From JADFJB01 sp964464595 (GTDB lineage: Bacteria; Zhuqueibacterota; JdFR-76; DREG01): a stretch of 64,000 nucleotides of DNA. Each line of letters begins with the position of its first letter. Positions within the stretch are counted from its first letter, which is position 1. Shown in pieces: positions 28,462 to 37,599 of this stretch. Position numbers and translations under genes: made by a program. The stretch is from assembly GCA_964464595.1 (NCBI GenBank), contig CAYXGW010000007.1, positions 1 through 64,000 on the forward strand, read 5' to 3'. The notes under the pieces are model-generated. The model was not told the DNA's origin, searched no databases, and saw only the letters and a list, made by a program, of their open reading frames with translations.

Positions 28462-30634
28462 TTACTATTTCGACACCTTCTTTAAATATAACTTCTTTAT
28501 TATTATCTTCAGAATATTCTGATATTATTTCTTTATGGGTTTTCCCGAAAAAAGAATCCCCATCCATATATTTTGGTCTACTGATTCCGAATAAATCCAA
28601 AACCGATGGAGCCATGTCTATTAATGCCGGATTCGGTTCAGGTATGGATTTGTTACAGAATATTACCCCAGGAACCAGTTTGGGATCTATGCAATGGTCA
28701 CCACTCCAGGCTTTAGTATTATCCTCAATCATTTTATCGTTAATCACACCTGTGGCGCCATTCCAGGAAATCCGGTAGCCAATGTTATAACCTGAAATTA
28801 AATCAGGCCCGCTGCTTGCATATGGACCTTTATAAATTTTCAAATTATCATACATTGTTGTAATCGCAATTTCACCGTTATCAGGATCCTTAAATCCCGA
28901 GAGTTTTTCAATGAGTTCATTTTTAATTCTTTGATATTCTTCTCCTGGCGCCACGATACCGCTTCTTTCCCGACCTTTAACATTCAAATAAATTCCCGCT
29001 AAGCCAAAGGCGTAGGCCTTTGTTTTGCTCCAATCCACTTCAGTGAAGTATTCCTCACTTTCAGTTTTACCGGGTTTCAGCGCCAAGTAACCCTCCTTTA
29101 ACAGCCATGTGTTGAGATTGATGCCCCTCTTAAATGATTTAAATCCGTGATCCGAGATCACGAAGAAGACATCATTATCTTTAAGCTTGGCCATAGTCCT
29201 ACCGACTAAATCATCCATTCGGATATAAAGTTCCTCGATTACATTTTTATACTTTTCAGTCTCTTTGTCTCGATTTGCCGGATGGTCATCTTCAAGGGTT
29301 CTGAAGAACATATGTTGGATACGATCCGTGCCATCGATTACCACGGCACAAAGCCCTTTTTTGGTTTTATCCAGGGCATGAAAAAACTGCTTTTCTCTTT
29401 CCTCATGAATTAAATAGGATTGTTCAAGAAACGCTTCTTCATCCAGAATGCCTTCATTAAGAGACCAGGTATCTTCTGCCAGTCCAAGAGTTGCATATTT
29501 GCCCAAAAGTTTGGCAAGATAAACAGAATAAAAATACGGATATGAAATTGGCAGAGCTGGATTTTCTGGATCAATATTTATTGGAGTCATATAAAGCCGA
29601 AAATGTGGTGAAGTATCCAGCAAATAAAACCTGGCTATGCCATTTACTTTAATGCCGAGCCCCGCTCTAAATTTTAATTCAATCCAATCCGTATAGGATT
29701 TCTTTTTTAAATGATATTTCTTTTTAGCTATTGTCAGTTCCACTTCATCATCATTTAGAATTTTAGCAGTGAATTGAATTTTCAAATCTTCTTTATTTAT
29801 TTTTAAGCTATTTTCAGGACCTTTAATAAAGCCCTCAACATGGTCACCTTTTTTGCTGACGATCGAAGTTTCTCCACCAAGTTTTAAATGATCAATGTTC
29901 TCATCAGATGTAAAAAAGGAAAATGTTCCCTGTGTCCCCCAAAGATCAGGTGTACACATTGCTGACAACAAAGCACCGTTAAATTTCTCCGGGGGGAAAG
30001 TAATCGGAACGCGCAAAACATGGCTAAAAATTCCATAATCGCCGAGAATTTTCCAAAAGGTCTTGCTTTTACGCAGCAACTTAACAACTGGCTTACCAAG
30101 TGGAATTTGATATTTTCCAATCTTTAATGTTTTTTTAGCACCTCCGACTTTTGATGAAGAAAGCTCTGGCAAATAAGAGAGCTTATCTCTGGATAGAAAA
30201 TCAAATATATTGTGCTTGCCCGCTGTGGATCCTGTTGCGAAAGAAGACCAAGCAACCGGAGATATGGCAGGATAAGTTGTTTGCAATTTTGAATAAGAAC
30301 CCTGCTCTGCAACTTTTTGTAAATTTGGCAATTTTCCAGCCTTAATCAATGGTTCGACAATCGTTGGTTCCAAACCGTCTAATCCTAAAATAACAACCCG
30401 GTCAGTTTTTGCATTGGTCAGTGCTTTTCTTCTTTTTAAGAAGAAGAAAAATACCCTCAGCGGCCAAGTTAACAACGTAAAAAATGCCATAAAAAAACTG
30501 GCGAACAACATTAAAAATGAGGTTAAAAAAGCAAATCCGGCACCGGGGCCTATATATGCAAACGCGGGTTGGCTATCAACCAATAAAAATACAAGTACCA
30601 AAAAAATACAAATTAAACTATAATAACGTTTCAT
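28454..30634 (-). CDS. AlkP superfamily type-I phosphodiesterase-like membrane protein
   Basis: 726 residues, a paralogue of the following gene. The N-terminus has a signal-like helix, then YIGPGAGFAFLTSF and a second long hydrophobic segment, so the enzyme is membrane-bound. The catalytic domain has GLDGLEP (about 86), AISPVAWSSFATG with the Ser nucleophile (about 125), DGTDRIQHMFF, ISDHGFKSFKRG and SGDHCIDPKLVPG. The family hydrolyses or transfers phosphodiesters using two metal ions. It starts an apparent five-gene string that runs through the lipoprotein paralogue, the small ribbon-helix-helix protein, the YidC/EMC3-like protein and the 731-residue AlkP-fold protein. No strong ribosome binding site precedes the ATG. 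Confidence 0.88.
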   Translation of the reverse strand: MKRYYSLICIFLVLVFLLVDSQPAFAYIGPGAGFAFLTSFLMLFASFFMAFFTLLTWPLRVFFFFLKRRKALTNAKTDRVVILGLDGLEPTIVEPLIKAGKLPNLQKVAEQGSYSKLQTTYPAISPVAWSSFATGSTAGKHNIFDFLSRDKLSYLPELSSSKVGGAKKTLKIGKYQIPLGKPVVKLLRKSKTFWKILGDYGIFSHVLRVPITFPPEKFNGALLSAMCTPDLWGTQGTFSFFTSDENIDHLKLGGETSIVSKKGDHVEGFIKGPENSLKINKEDLKIQFTAKILNDDEVELTIAKKKYHLKKKSYTDWIELKFRAGLGIKVNGIARFYLLDTSPHFRLYMTPINIDPENPALPISYPYFYSVYLAKLLGKYATLGLAEDTWSLNEGILDEEAFLEQSYLIHEEREKQFFHALDKTKKGLCAVVIDGTDRIQHMFFRTLEDDHPANRDKETEKYKNVIEELYIRMDDLVGRTMAKLKDNDVFFVISDHGFKSFKRGINLNTWLLKEGYLALKPGKTESEEYFTEVDWSKTKAYAFGLAGIYLNVKGRERSGIVAPGEEYQRIKNELIEKLSGFKDPDNGEIAITTMYDNLKIYKGPYASSGPDLISGYNIGYRISWNGATGVINDKMIEDNTKAWSGDHCIDPKLVPGVIFCNKSIPEPNPALIDMAPSVLDLFGISRPKYMDGDSFFGKTHKEIISEYSEDNNKEVIFKEGVEIVNE

Positions 30635-30673
30635 CTCTTTATTCTGATTTTGGTGAGTAGAAAATATTAAATG

Positions 30674-31246
30674 TTATTTTCGTTGGCGATAAAGATTTTT
30701 ATCTACAACCTTTGCCATACTTTCCTTGTCAAGCCCATTACCTAAAAACTTGGTGATGTCAACAATATGTTCTTTGGGATTCGCCAAGACATCGTTATAA
30801 TTAATAAAAAGAACATCCATATTTGATTGCTGTGTTAACCAGTCCTTTATTTTATTGAGGTGGGCAAAAAATGTTTTGGCCATTTTTTCATCACTTATTG
30901 TATCGGTTGGTTGTCCCCTCCTTATTAGCATTTGTTTTTGAGAGGCCAAAATTTCATTCATTGTCCGCTGCATAAAGATGATTTTATAATGATGAACAGG
31001 AGACATATCTTTTAGTAAGAACGATATTATTTTTATTACTTTACCTACCGCATCATCCAGCCAGCTTTGATCTTTCTCAAGGTCTTTGACTTTTTCATAT
31101 TCATAATAACCTTTGGGATTATCATCATCAGCAGTTCTTTTGTTATCTGTTAGTATTTCCAGGCCACCAGCTTCCAATATTTTCATCATCATAGAAGTAC
31201 CGGATCTTGGTAATCCTGATACAATTGTAATGTTACCTTCAGACAT
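30674..31246 (-). CDS. Small sulfotransferase-family protein
   Basis: 190 residues, shorter than the usual 250-300, but with all the expected elements. These are a P-loop-like PAPS-binding motif SGLPRSGTSMM (9-19), the Arg/Ser helix FMQRTMNEILASQKQML (3'-phosphate contacts) and a C-terminal YNDVLANPKEHIVDITKFLG segment. It would transfer sulfate from PAPS to a hydroxyl group, perhaps on the surface glycan. TAGGAGA precedes the ATG. Its 5' third and upstream region are duplicated at 32705-33165 in degenerate form. It lies 40 bases upstream of the phosphodiesterase string. Confidence 0.82.
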   Translation of the reverse strand: MSEGNITIVSGLPRSGTSMMMKILEAGGLEILTDNKRTADDDNPKGYYEYEKVKDLEKDQSWLDDAVGKVIKIISFLLKDMSPVHHYKIIFMQRTMNEILASQKQMLIRRGQPTDTISDEKMAKTFFAHLNKIKDWLTQQSNMDVLFINYNDVLANPKEHIVDITKFLGNGLDKESMAKVVDKNLYRQRK

Positions 31247-31490
31247 AGTCTTCTCCTAAATATTTATTCATTTTCGCACCTGGTTTTATAAAATTTAAAT
31301 TGAAATAAATAACTGGTTGTGTGCTCTTCTTAAAATGGAAATTATATTTAAATATTTTAATGATCTTTTCAATTATCGACAATTTGTAGGTTTTTTTTAT
31401 ATAGATTCAAACGAATTAATTTAAATTTTTTCAAAACAATTACTCTAATTTCCTGAATCAACTATGGCATCTGCTTAATTTTAAAGTATT
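31050..31490. repeat. Direct repeat copy A (sulfotransferase 5' end plus upstream region)
   Basis: This segment aligns with 32725-33165 along its whole length with scattered substitutions and small indels. It covers the first ~65 codons of the sulfotransferase and about 240 bases upstream, up to a shared CTCTAA-TTTCCTGAATC-like block. The copies have diverged visibly, so the duplication is not recent. Copy A keeps the functional gene. Confidence 0.88.
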
Positions 31491-31821
31491 TATATGAATG
31501 ACCAGTTAGAATTCAACAATCATAAAGATTAAAGCTGCAATCATTTTTACAGTTACTAATAAATGGACTGCCTCAATTATTCTCACAATTAGATAGTACG
31601 TATTTTGACTCATTTGGTAAAATATTATTTTCTAACTCGGCCTTGGATACATAATGATAGTCACCAATTTGAATATGCTTTAGTGAAATTTTGTCTACTC
31701 CAATTTCCTACCCAATCTTGAAAACAGTGTCCTGAAAGATTAAGATGTCGAGACCAACCTAACGAACGAGTTAACTGGTGGCAATGGAGCTTAGTGGAAT
31801 TACCGTTAGTGCAGTGAATTG
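31491..31821. other. Spacer between methyltransferase gene and sulfotransferase repeat
   Basis: About 330 bases with no supported gene. A 63-codon minus-strand frame (31661-31852) overlaps the end of the methyltransferase gene; it has no ribosome binding site and no recognisable family, so it is not called. Base composition becomes G+C-richer toward the methyltransferase. Confidence 0.45.
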
Positions 31822-32565
31822 CTAGGCGATTAATTTCCTTTTTACTTTCCATAGAAAATTTAATATTGCCGATCCCCTACTTGAGCCATGGCTAGAGTGT
31901 GAAAAGACGATGTCGAAAAGCCCCTTCTGGGACTGATGAACAACTAATCCATGAGTTCTCTTTTCCGGTAGCATAAGCGCAAGTGACAGACCACCATACA
32001 TCGAACGCGGCTCAGCAGTATCAAACGATTTGGCGTGATAAACACCTGGAATGAAATCGACCTCAATATAATGGATATAAGGGCTAAGCTGCCAATTAGC
32101 AGCCAGAATCCCTTCTCGACAAGGGGGGTTGAAGCTGTCATGGAAGACTATGTACAAAGGACTAACCGGAGTGTACTCCAATACTGCATTTATATCATTT
32201 CGTACACCTTCTGTAGAATGATCTCCATCGATCAGAACAAAACCGAGAGATTCTTTCTTCTCTTCAATTCTATTTAACAACAAAGGTAATAGCTGCTTTG
32301 AATCGCCTGTCAGAAATTCAACATTATCAAACTGCTTGCTGAGTGCTTCCTTGCACTTATGAATGTCGATCGAGTATACCTTCTTAGCAGTTTTCGATAT
32401 GATCTGAAGACTCCCGCCCGTATATGTGCCTATTTCAATCGCTACATCTGGATTTGCGATTTCGATCAGTGATGCAAATGCAAACTTTTCACATCGTGTC
32501 ATTTGCCAATGGAGCGAAAGGTTATCAAAAAGGAATGTCGGTACGTTAGTATTCGATTCGATCAT
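31822..32565 (-). CDS. Class I SAM-dependent methyltransferase (CmcI/Methyltransf_24-like)
   Basis: 247 residues with a Rossmann methyltransferase core: motif I EIGTYTGGSLQI (about 40-51), VYSIDIHKC (motif II acidic residue), FLTGDSKQLL, and VLIDGDHSTEGVRNDI with IVFHDS, a pattern typical of CmcI-like and Methyltransf_24 enzymes acting on sugars or small molecules. AGAGGAGA before the ATG supports the start. Its base composition (around 40-42% G+C in sampled stretches) is clearly higher than that of its neighbours, and it sits exactly between the two copies of the sulfotransferase duplication, so acquisition by insertion is likely. The substrate is unknown; glycan O-methylation is an inference. 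Confidence 0.82.
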   Translation of the reverse strand: MIESNTNVPTFLFDNLSLHWQMTRCEKFAFASLIEIANPDVAIEIGTYTGGSLQIISKTAKKVYSIDIHKCKEALSKQFDNVEFLTGDSKQLLPLLLNRIEEKKESLGFVLIDGDHSTEGVRNDINAVLEYTPVSPLYIVFHDSFNPPCREGILAANWQLSPYIHYIEVDFIPGVYHAKSFDTAEPRSMYGGLSLALMLPEKRTHGLVVHQSQKGLFDIVFSHSSHGSSRGSAILNFLWKVKRKLIA

Positions 32566-32682
32566 TTCTGTTTCTCCTCTAATAGCTAGCTAACCATTAG
32601 GATCAATTACAAAAATGGAGCAACTATTTCTTGTCAGGTGCATCTGTTTGCTCGCCTTTTAGTTCTGTCTGAATCTTAACTT

Positions 32683-32706
32683 AGGTAAAGTAATAAAAAT
32701 AATATC
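32683..32706 (+). repeat. Inverted 24-base fragment of the sulfotransferase gene
   Basis: The 24 bases here are identical to the coding (minus) strand of the intact sulfotransferase at 31046-31023, but they lie on the plus strand, opposite to the adjoining truncated copy. Translated on plus, the surrounding bases read LGKVIKIISF, matching VGKVIKIISF of the intact protein. This marks the inverted breakpoint of the degenerate copy. Confidence 0.88.
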
Positions 32707-32917
32707 ATTTTCCAACAAAATGTCCACCCAACCAGCTTTGATCTATTTCAAGGTCCTTAACTTTTTCAAATTCATTATAACCTTTGGGATTATCATCATC
32801 AGCAGTTCGTTGGTTATCTGTAAGTATTTCTAAGCCACCAGCTTCCAATATTTTCATCATCATAGAAGTACCGGATCTTGGTAATCCTGATACAATTGTA
32901 ATGGTACCTTCAGGCAT
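32705..32917 (-). pseudogene. Truncated 5' copy of the sulfotransferase gene
   Basis: The first 63 codons match the intact sulfotransferase almost residue for residue, including SGLPRSGTSMMMKILEAGG and DDDNPKGY. The frame then runs into unrelated residues (GGHFVGK) and stops, because the following piece of the gene has been inverted. The ribosome binding site is conserved (AGGAGAAAAC before ATG). A 70-residue P-loop peptide could still be made, but it lacks the rest of the sulfotransferase fold and is treated as a pseudogene. Confidence 0.85.
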
Positions 32918-33165
32918 AGTTTTCTCCTAAATATTTATTCATTTTAGCACCAGGTTTTTATAAATTTTATATTGAAACAAATTACCGGTTGCGAGCTTTT
33001 CTTAAAATAGAAATTGTTCTTAAATAATTTAATGATCTTTTCACTTATAGACAATTAGCCGGCTTTGTTAAATAGATAAACTGTAATTGATTTAATAATT
33101 TTCCCAAAATAACTACTCTAACTTCCTGAATCGACAATGGCCGCTGTCTAATTTTAAAACTGTTT
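32725..33165. repeat. Direct repeat copy B (degenerate sulfotransferase 5' end plus upstream region)
   Basis: Counterpart of 31050-31490. It extends to within a few bases of the stop codon of the 710-residue AlkP-fold gene at 33170, suggesting that this was the original position of the sulfotransferase promoter and 5' end before the methyltransferase-containing segment separated the two. Confidence 0.85.
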
Positions 33166-33169
33166 CCAA

Positions 33170-35302
33170 TTATTTAATGTAACCAAGTGATTTCAATTGC
33201 TGTTTTAATAATGTCGTATCTATTTTCGAATTCTCTACCTGAACTTTAATTGGCTCGAAAGAATTTTGCCATTCAACAATCTTTTGATTTAGATTGTCAG
33301 CCATTTTAGGCATTTCTTCAAATAGATTATTACTTTCATATGGATCATTTTGAAGGTTATATAATTCAGATTTTCCACTTGATGTTTGAATATATTTAAA
33401 ATTTCTATCTTTAGAGTAAATTGCTTTTGTGTCACGATAAAATCTCTCAGGATTTAAAGTAGAAACAATAGACTTTTTATTCCGAAAGACTTCCGAAATA
33501 ATTTCATGATCCGAATTATCAACTGGCCGGCCTTGAACGTTTTCGGGAATGGGAATATTTAATGAAAATAATATTTCAGGCATTATATCAATCAGTTGCA
33601 CCCAATCTTCATGAACTCCAACTTTATCATATGATTTTGGATATTTAATAATTAATGGTACATACAATAGTTCATTATACAAATCTGTCATATGTCCAAA
33701 GGAATTATGTTCACCCCATAGTGTCCCATGATCAGATGTTACTATTATAATTGAATCATCATATAAATCTCTTCTTTTTAATTCTTCAAACAACTTACCA
33801 AGATTATGATCCAGATGGTTTAGTTTGCAATCAGTTACATCGATAAAAATATTTTGCTCTTTTTGTGAAATATTTTTTCGGAAATTAACAATATTCTTCA
33901 TATCAATATCATTAATTGAATCTAGTGAATTCCAGTCAAAATTGAATTTTTTGTCAAAACCGTCTGGCAGGTAATTAAATCCTGCGTGAACATCCATAAA
34001 ATTAATAAACATAAAAAATTTGTTGTCTTTGTTATTATCAATCCAATGTAACACTGAATCATTAATTTGAGAGGATAGCAGAAATCTATTTATTCTAAAA
34101 TTTCTTCGATATCTAATTATGGGATAAATTCTACAAAGTAATTGCCCCAAAAAAAATCTCTGAAAGCTGGAAATACCTTCATAGTAAAGTTCAAATCCTT
34201 GTTCAAAACCTTTGTTCCCACCGATTGCATAATTTGCAACAATGGCACTTGTCTTATATCCATTTTCTCGTAATATTTCAGCAATCGTTTTGTTGTCTTT
34301 TGAAAGAGGATTGCTAAAGGAATTTTCAGGCGTATGATGTGTACCATGCTTTGAAGGGTACATTCCAGTAAACATAGATGCATGCGAAGGGACAGTCCAG
34401 GGTGCATTCGCAACAGCATTTGTAAAAACAATTCCATCTTTTGCAAATTCATCCAGATTGGGAGTCGTATTTCGCTCATTACCATAAAGTGATAACCGAT
34501 CTCGTCTTGCAGTATCCATTACAATCCAGAATACATTATGTTTTATTTGTCTGCCATTATTTTCGTTTATCTCATCTGTTTTATCGTACTTTATCTGATA
34601 ATTTCTCATACTAGGTTGACGGACAAGGAAGGGGAAAATTAACAGCATAATAATGCAAAAGGACAAAACATACGGTTTATTCTCATTTAACTTCGACTTA
34701 AACAAATATGACATTAACAATGAAATCATGGGAAGTAAACCAATCAACAGCACCCAGATTAAAGTTTTAAAAAATCCCCCAATGGGGAAAATCCATTTAA
34801 GATTAAAATATTGATTGTAATTTAACATTCCCAACATCAAAATTGAGGAAGAATAAAAATTAATATCGCTAGATAAAAATTTTCTTGACGGATCATTATT
34901 CAATAAGAATTTTATTGAAAGAACTACTAACCCTAGTAAAACCAAGTTTGAAATTATTTGAGCAGCTGTTAATTTACTAAGGTTAAAACTGTTTAAAAGA
35001 TTAAAGTTAATGTAAATGACATTTAAAAAATAAGTTAAAAATACCAATAAGCATATTTTATATACAATCGATTTTTCTTTTATTTTTTTATTGAAATGAA
35101 CAACTGTAAATATCAAAACTGATAATGAACCAGCCAAAAATATGTAAAGAAAAATAAATAATAAAACCGGACGAATACTCATGTTCAAATAAAAATATCC
35201 TATATAAAAATCCATAAATCCCAGAATCAATCCAAGACTGGCCCCTTTAAAGGCGCTGATTGTTAAATTTATGAAAAATGGATTCAATATCTTTTTTTGC
35301 AT
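33170..35302 (-). CDS. Membrane-anchored sulfatase-fold (AlkP superfamily) protein, Thr nucleophile
   Basis: 710 residues, close paralogue of the 700-residue protein upstream and more distantly of the 731-residue one. About six or seven transmembrane helices fill residues 1-240. The catalytic domain shows VMDTARRDRLSLYG (about 264), APWTVPSHASMFTG (about 300) with Thr at the nucleophile position, and TSDHGTLWGEHNSFGH (about 526). The metal ligands look intact. Without C/S-x-P-x-R it should not carry formylglycine, so phosphoester or phosphotransferase chemistry is more likely than sulfate hydrolysis. It ends in QQLKSLGYIK. AAAAGG precedes the ATG, and the gene follows its paralogue by 65 bases. 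Confidence 0.87.
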   Translation of the reverse strand: MQKKILNPFFINLTISAFKGASLGLILGFMDFYIGYFYLNMSIRPVLLFIFLYIFLAGSLSVLIFTVVHFNKKIKEKSIVYKICLLVFLTYFLNVIYINFNLLNSFNLSKLTAAQIISNLVLLGLVVLSIKFLLNNDPSRKFLSSDINFYSSSILMLGMLNYNQYFNLKWIFPIGGFFKTLIWVLLIGLLPMISLLMSYLFKSKLNENKPYVLSFCIIMLLIFPFLVRQPSMRNYQIKYDKTDEINENNGRQIKHNVFWIVMDTARRDRLSLYGNERNTTPNLDEFAKDGIVFTNAVANAPWTVPSHASMFTGMYPSKHGTHHTPENSFSNPLSKDNKTIAEILRENGYKTSAIVANYAIGGNKGFEQGFELYYEGISSFQRFFLGQLLCRIYPIIRYRRNFRINRFLLSSQINDSVLHWIDNNKDNKFFMFINFMDVHAGFNYLPDGFDKKFNFDWNSLDSINDIDMKNIVNFRKNISQKEQNIFIDVTDCKLNHLDHNLGKLFEELKRRDLYDDSIIIVTSDHGTLWGEHNSFGHMTDLYNELLYVPLIIKYPKSYDKVGVHEDWVQLIDIMPEILFSLNIPIPENVQGRPVDNSDHEIISEVFRNKKSIVSTLNPERFYRDTKAIYSKDRNFKYIQTSSGKSELYNLQNDPYESNNLFEEMPKMADNLNQKIVEWQNSFEPIKVQVENSKIDTTLLKQQLKSLGYIK

Positions 35303-35367
35303 ACTAATAGTAACCTTTTATTAAAAATATCAGTTTAATTGATCTAAGTTTAAGATGCTTTTACCAG

Positions 35368-37470
35368 TTATTTTATATAACCAAGTGACTTCAATTGCCG
35401 ATTTATTAATGCTGTATCAATATCGGTTTTCGTGGCATGAATCTTAATCGGCTCGAAGGAATTGTGCCAATCTATAATTGTTTGATTAAGATTATCCGTT
35501 ATTTCCGGCAATTCTTCAAACAGATTGTTTAACTCGTATGGATCATCATTCAGATTATATAATTCTGATTTTCCATCTGAAGATTGGATAAATTTGAAAT
35601 TTTTATCTGCAGAATATATTGTTTTCAAATCACGGAAAAATCTCTCTGGATTTAATTTTGTAGAAAGGGCCTTTTCATTCTTAAACACTTCAGCAGCAAT
35701 TTCATGATCTATCAAATCAATCGGTTGACCTTGAACTTCTTCAGGAATAGGAATGCCTAGCGAATATAGTATTTCCGGCATAATGTCCAACGTTTGTACC
35801 CAAGTATCATTGACTCCAGTTTTACCAAATGTTTTGGGATATTTAATCACTAAAGGAACATATAGCAACTCGTTATACAAGTCAGCCAAGTGACCAAACG
35901 AATTGTGTTCACCCCACAACGTACCATGATCTGAAGTAACAATGATGAAAGAATCATCATAGAAGTTCATTTTTTTTAAATCGTCAAAAAATTTGCCTAT
36001 ACTATTATCCAGGTAAGTAAGCTTGCAATCTGTCAAATCAATAAATATTTGATGTTCTTTTTCTGATATATTTTTTTGATGATTGACAATACTTTTCCAA
36101 TCGACCTGATCTCCAACCTCCATATCGTCCCAATTAAAACCGTATTTCTCCTCATATCCATCGGGCAAATAACTATAACCCGCGTGAACATCCATATAAT
36201 TAATAAACAAAAAGAATCTGTCATCTTTATTGTTATTTACCCACTGCAAGGCAGTCTCGCTGATTTGAGGTGAAAGCAAATATCTATTCATTTTCAAAGA
36301 TCGTATGAAACTAATTTTTGGAAACATCCTATTAAGTAAATGCCCACCTAAAAACCTCTTAAAAGCGGAAACTCCATCGAAATAAACATCAAAACCTTGA
36401 TCATATCCTTTGTTTGTTCCAATGGCATCATTTGCAACGACGGCACCGGTCTTGTAGCCAACTCCTCTTAAAACTTCAGCAATTGTAATGTTTTCTTCCG
36501 CAAGACCCGAAGTAAAAAATTTCTCAGTTGAATGATGGGTCCCATGCTTGGAAGGGTACATCCCTGTAAACATTGAGGAGTGTGAGGGCATAGTCCAGGG
36601 AGCAGTTGAAACCGGATTTGAAAAAACAACGCCGTCTTTTGAAAATTTTTCCAAATTAGGCGTTGTATTACGATAGTACCCATAAAGCGATGTCCTGCCT
36701 TTTAAAACCGTATCCATTACAATCCAGATTATGTTATGTTTTAAGTTCTTTGGAATATTTCCAGTTTGTTGGCTTGACTCCTCATTTTTTACAGCATAAT
36801 TGCTTAGAATGGGTTGACCAATTATATGAGGGGCAACTAAAACTAGCAAAACGATTGCAGCAAGAACAAAACGCTTTTGTTCTTTGAGCAACGATATAAC
36901 AAATATGGAAAATACAGGGAATAAGCCCATCACCAATAGCCAAACGATAATTCTCAAAAACCCATCTTTTGGAAAAACAGAACCCAAGAAGAAGTATTGA
37001 TAATAGTTTAAAAACCCCAATATCAAAAGTGAGACAAAATAGAAATTCAAATTACTTGAAAAGAACTTCCCAATCTTCCCTGATCTGAGCAAAAAAATTA
37101 TTGAAAAAACGGCAAGCCCAAATAAAAGTAAATTAGAAATTAGGTTCGTAACAGTTATATTATCAAGGTTATACATCCTGAATAAACTTAAGTTGATAAG
37201 ACCAAAATTGAAACAATATGAAAAGAGAACAATAAAAAATATATTAAAAAAGCCAGGTTTCAGGTGTAATTTGCCCGTAAAATGAATAATAACAGTTAGA
37301 AATATTGATAAAACTACTCCTACTGAAACATAAAGTGAAAGAAAAAGTAGTATCGGAATCATGCTTATTTCTACCAAGAAAAATCCTAAATAGAAATCAA
37401 GACAACCAAGGATAAATCCAATACCAGCACCTTTTAGCGCATTTGTTACTATTTCTTTCATAATGTGCAT
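35368..37470 (-). CDS. Membrane-anchored sulfatase-fold (AlkP superfamily) protein, Thr nucleophile, altered first motif
   Basis: 700 residues with the same plan as the 710-residue paralogue: six or seven helices, then the catalytic domain with APWTMPSHSSMFTG (about 292) and TSDHGTLWGEHNSFGH (about 515). The first motif reads VMDTVLKGRTSLYG, where the paralogues have DTARRD or DTARKD: the metal-binding Asp is kept but the conserved Arg and Asp after it are replaced by Leu and Gly. The start has a textbook AAAGGAG seven bases before ATG. It ends in RQLKSLGYIK. The tandem arrangement and similarity indicate gene duplication; the altered motif may reflect a changed substrate or reduced activity. 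Confidence 0.87.
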   Translation of the reverse strand: MHIMKEIVTNALKGAGIGFILGCLDFYLGFFLVEISMIPILLFLSLYVSVGVVLSIFLTVIIHFTGKLHLKPGFFNIFFIVLFSYCFNFGLINLSLFRMYNLDNITVTNLISNLLLFGLAVFSIIFLLRSGKIGKFFSSNLNFYFVSLLILGFLNYYQYFFLGSVFPKDGFLRIIVWLLVMGLFPVFSIFVISLLKEQKRFVLAAIVLLVLVAPHIIGQPILSNYAVKNEESSQQTGNIPKNLKHNIIWIVMDTVLKGRTSLYGYYRNTTPNLEKFSKDGVVFSNPVSTAPWTMPSHSSMFTGMYPSKHGTHHSTEKFFTSGLAEENITIAEVLRGVGYKTGAVVANDAIGTNKGYDQGFDVYFDGVSAFKRFLGGHLLNRMFPKISFIRSLKMNRYLLSPQISETALQWVNNNKDDRFFLFINYMDVHAGYSYLPDGYEEKYGFNWDDMEVGDQVDWKSIVNHQKNISEKEHQIFIDLTDCKLTYLDNSIGKFFDDLKKMNFYDDSFIIVTSDHGTLWGEHNSFGHLADLYNELLYVPLVIKYPKTFGKTGVNDTWVQTLDIMPEILYSLGIPIPEEVQGQPIDLIDHEIAAEVFKNEKALSTKLNPERFFRDLKTIYSADKNFKFIQSSDGKSELYNLNDDPYELNNLFEELPEITDNLNQTIIDWHNSFEPIKIHATKTDIDTALINRQLKSLGYIK

Positions 37471-37599
37471 TAATTAACTCCTTTTGTTTTCATAGTAATC
37501 TTAATAATTAATCGGGAAATTATTAAATAAATTGAATTCTTATTCAAGATCCTGTAAAAATATTCCAACCTGATTAAGTATAAAATATAATGGATTTAT

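Noticed and set aside
31661..31852. Minus-strand frame of 63 codons after the methyltransferase
   Set aside because: It overlaps the methyltransferase 3' end in another frame, has no ribosome binding site and no recognisable motif. It could be a remnant of something carried in with the methyltransferase, but I cannot support that.
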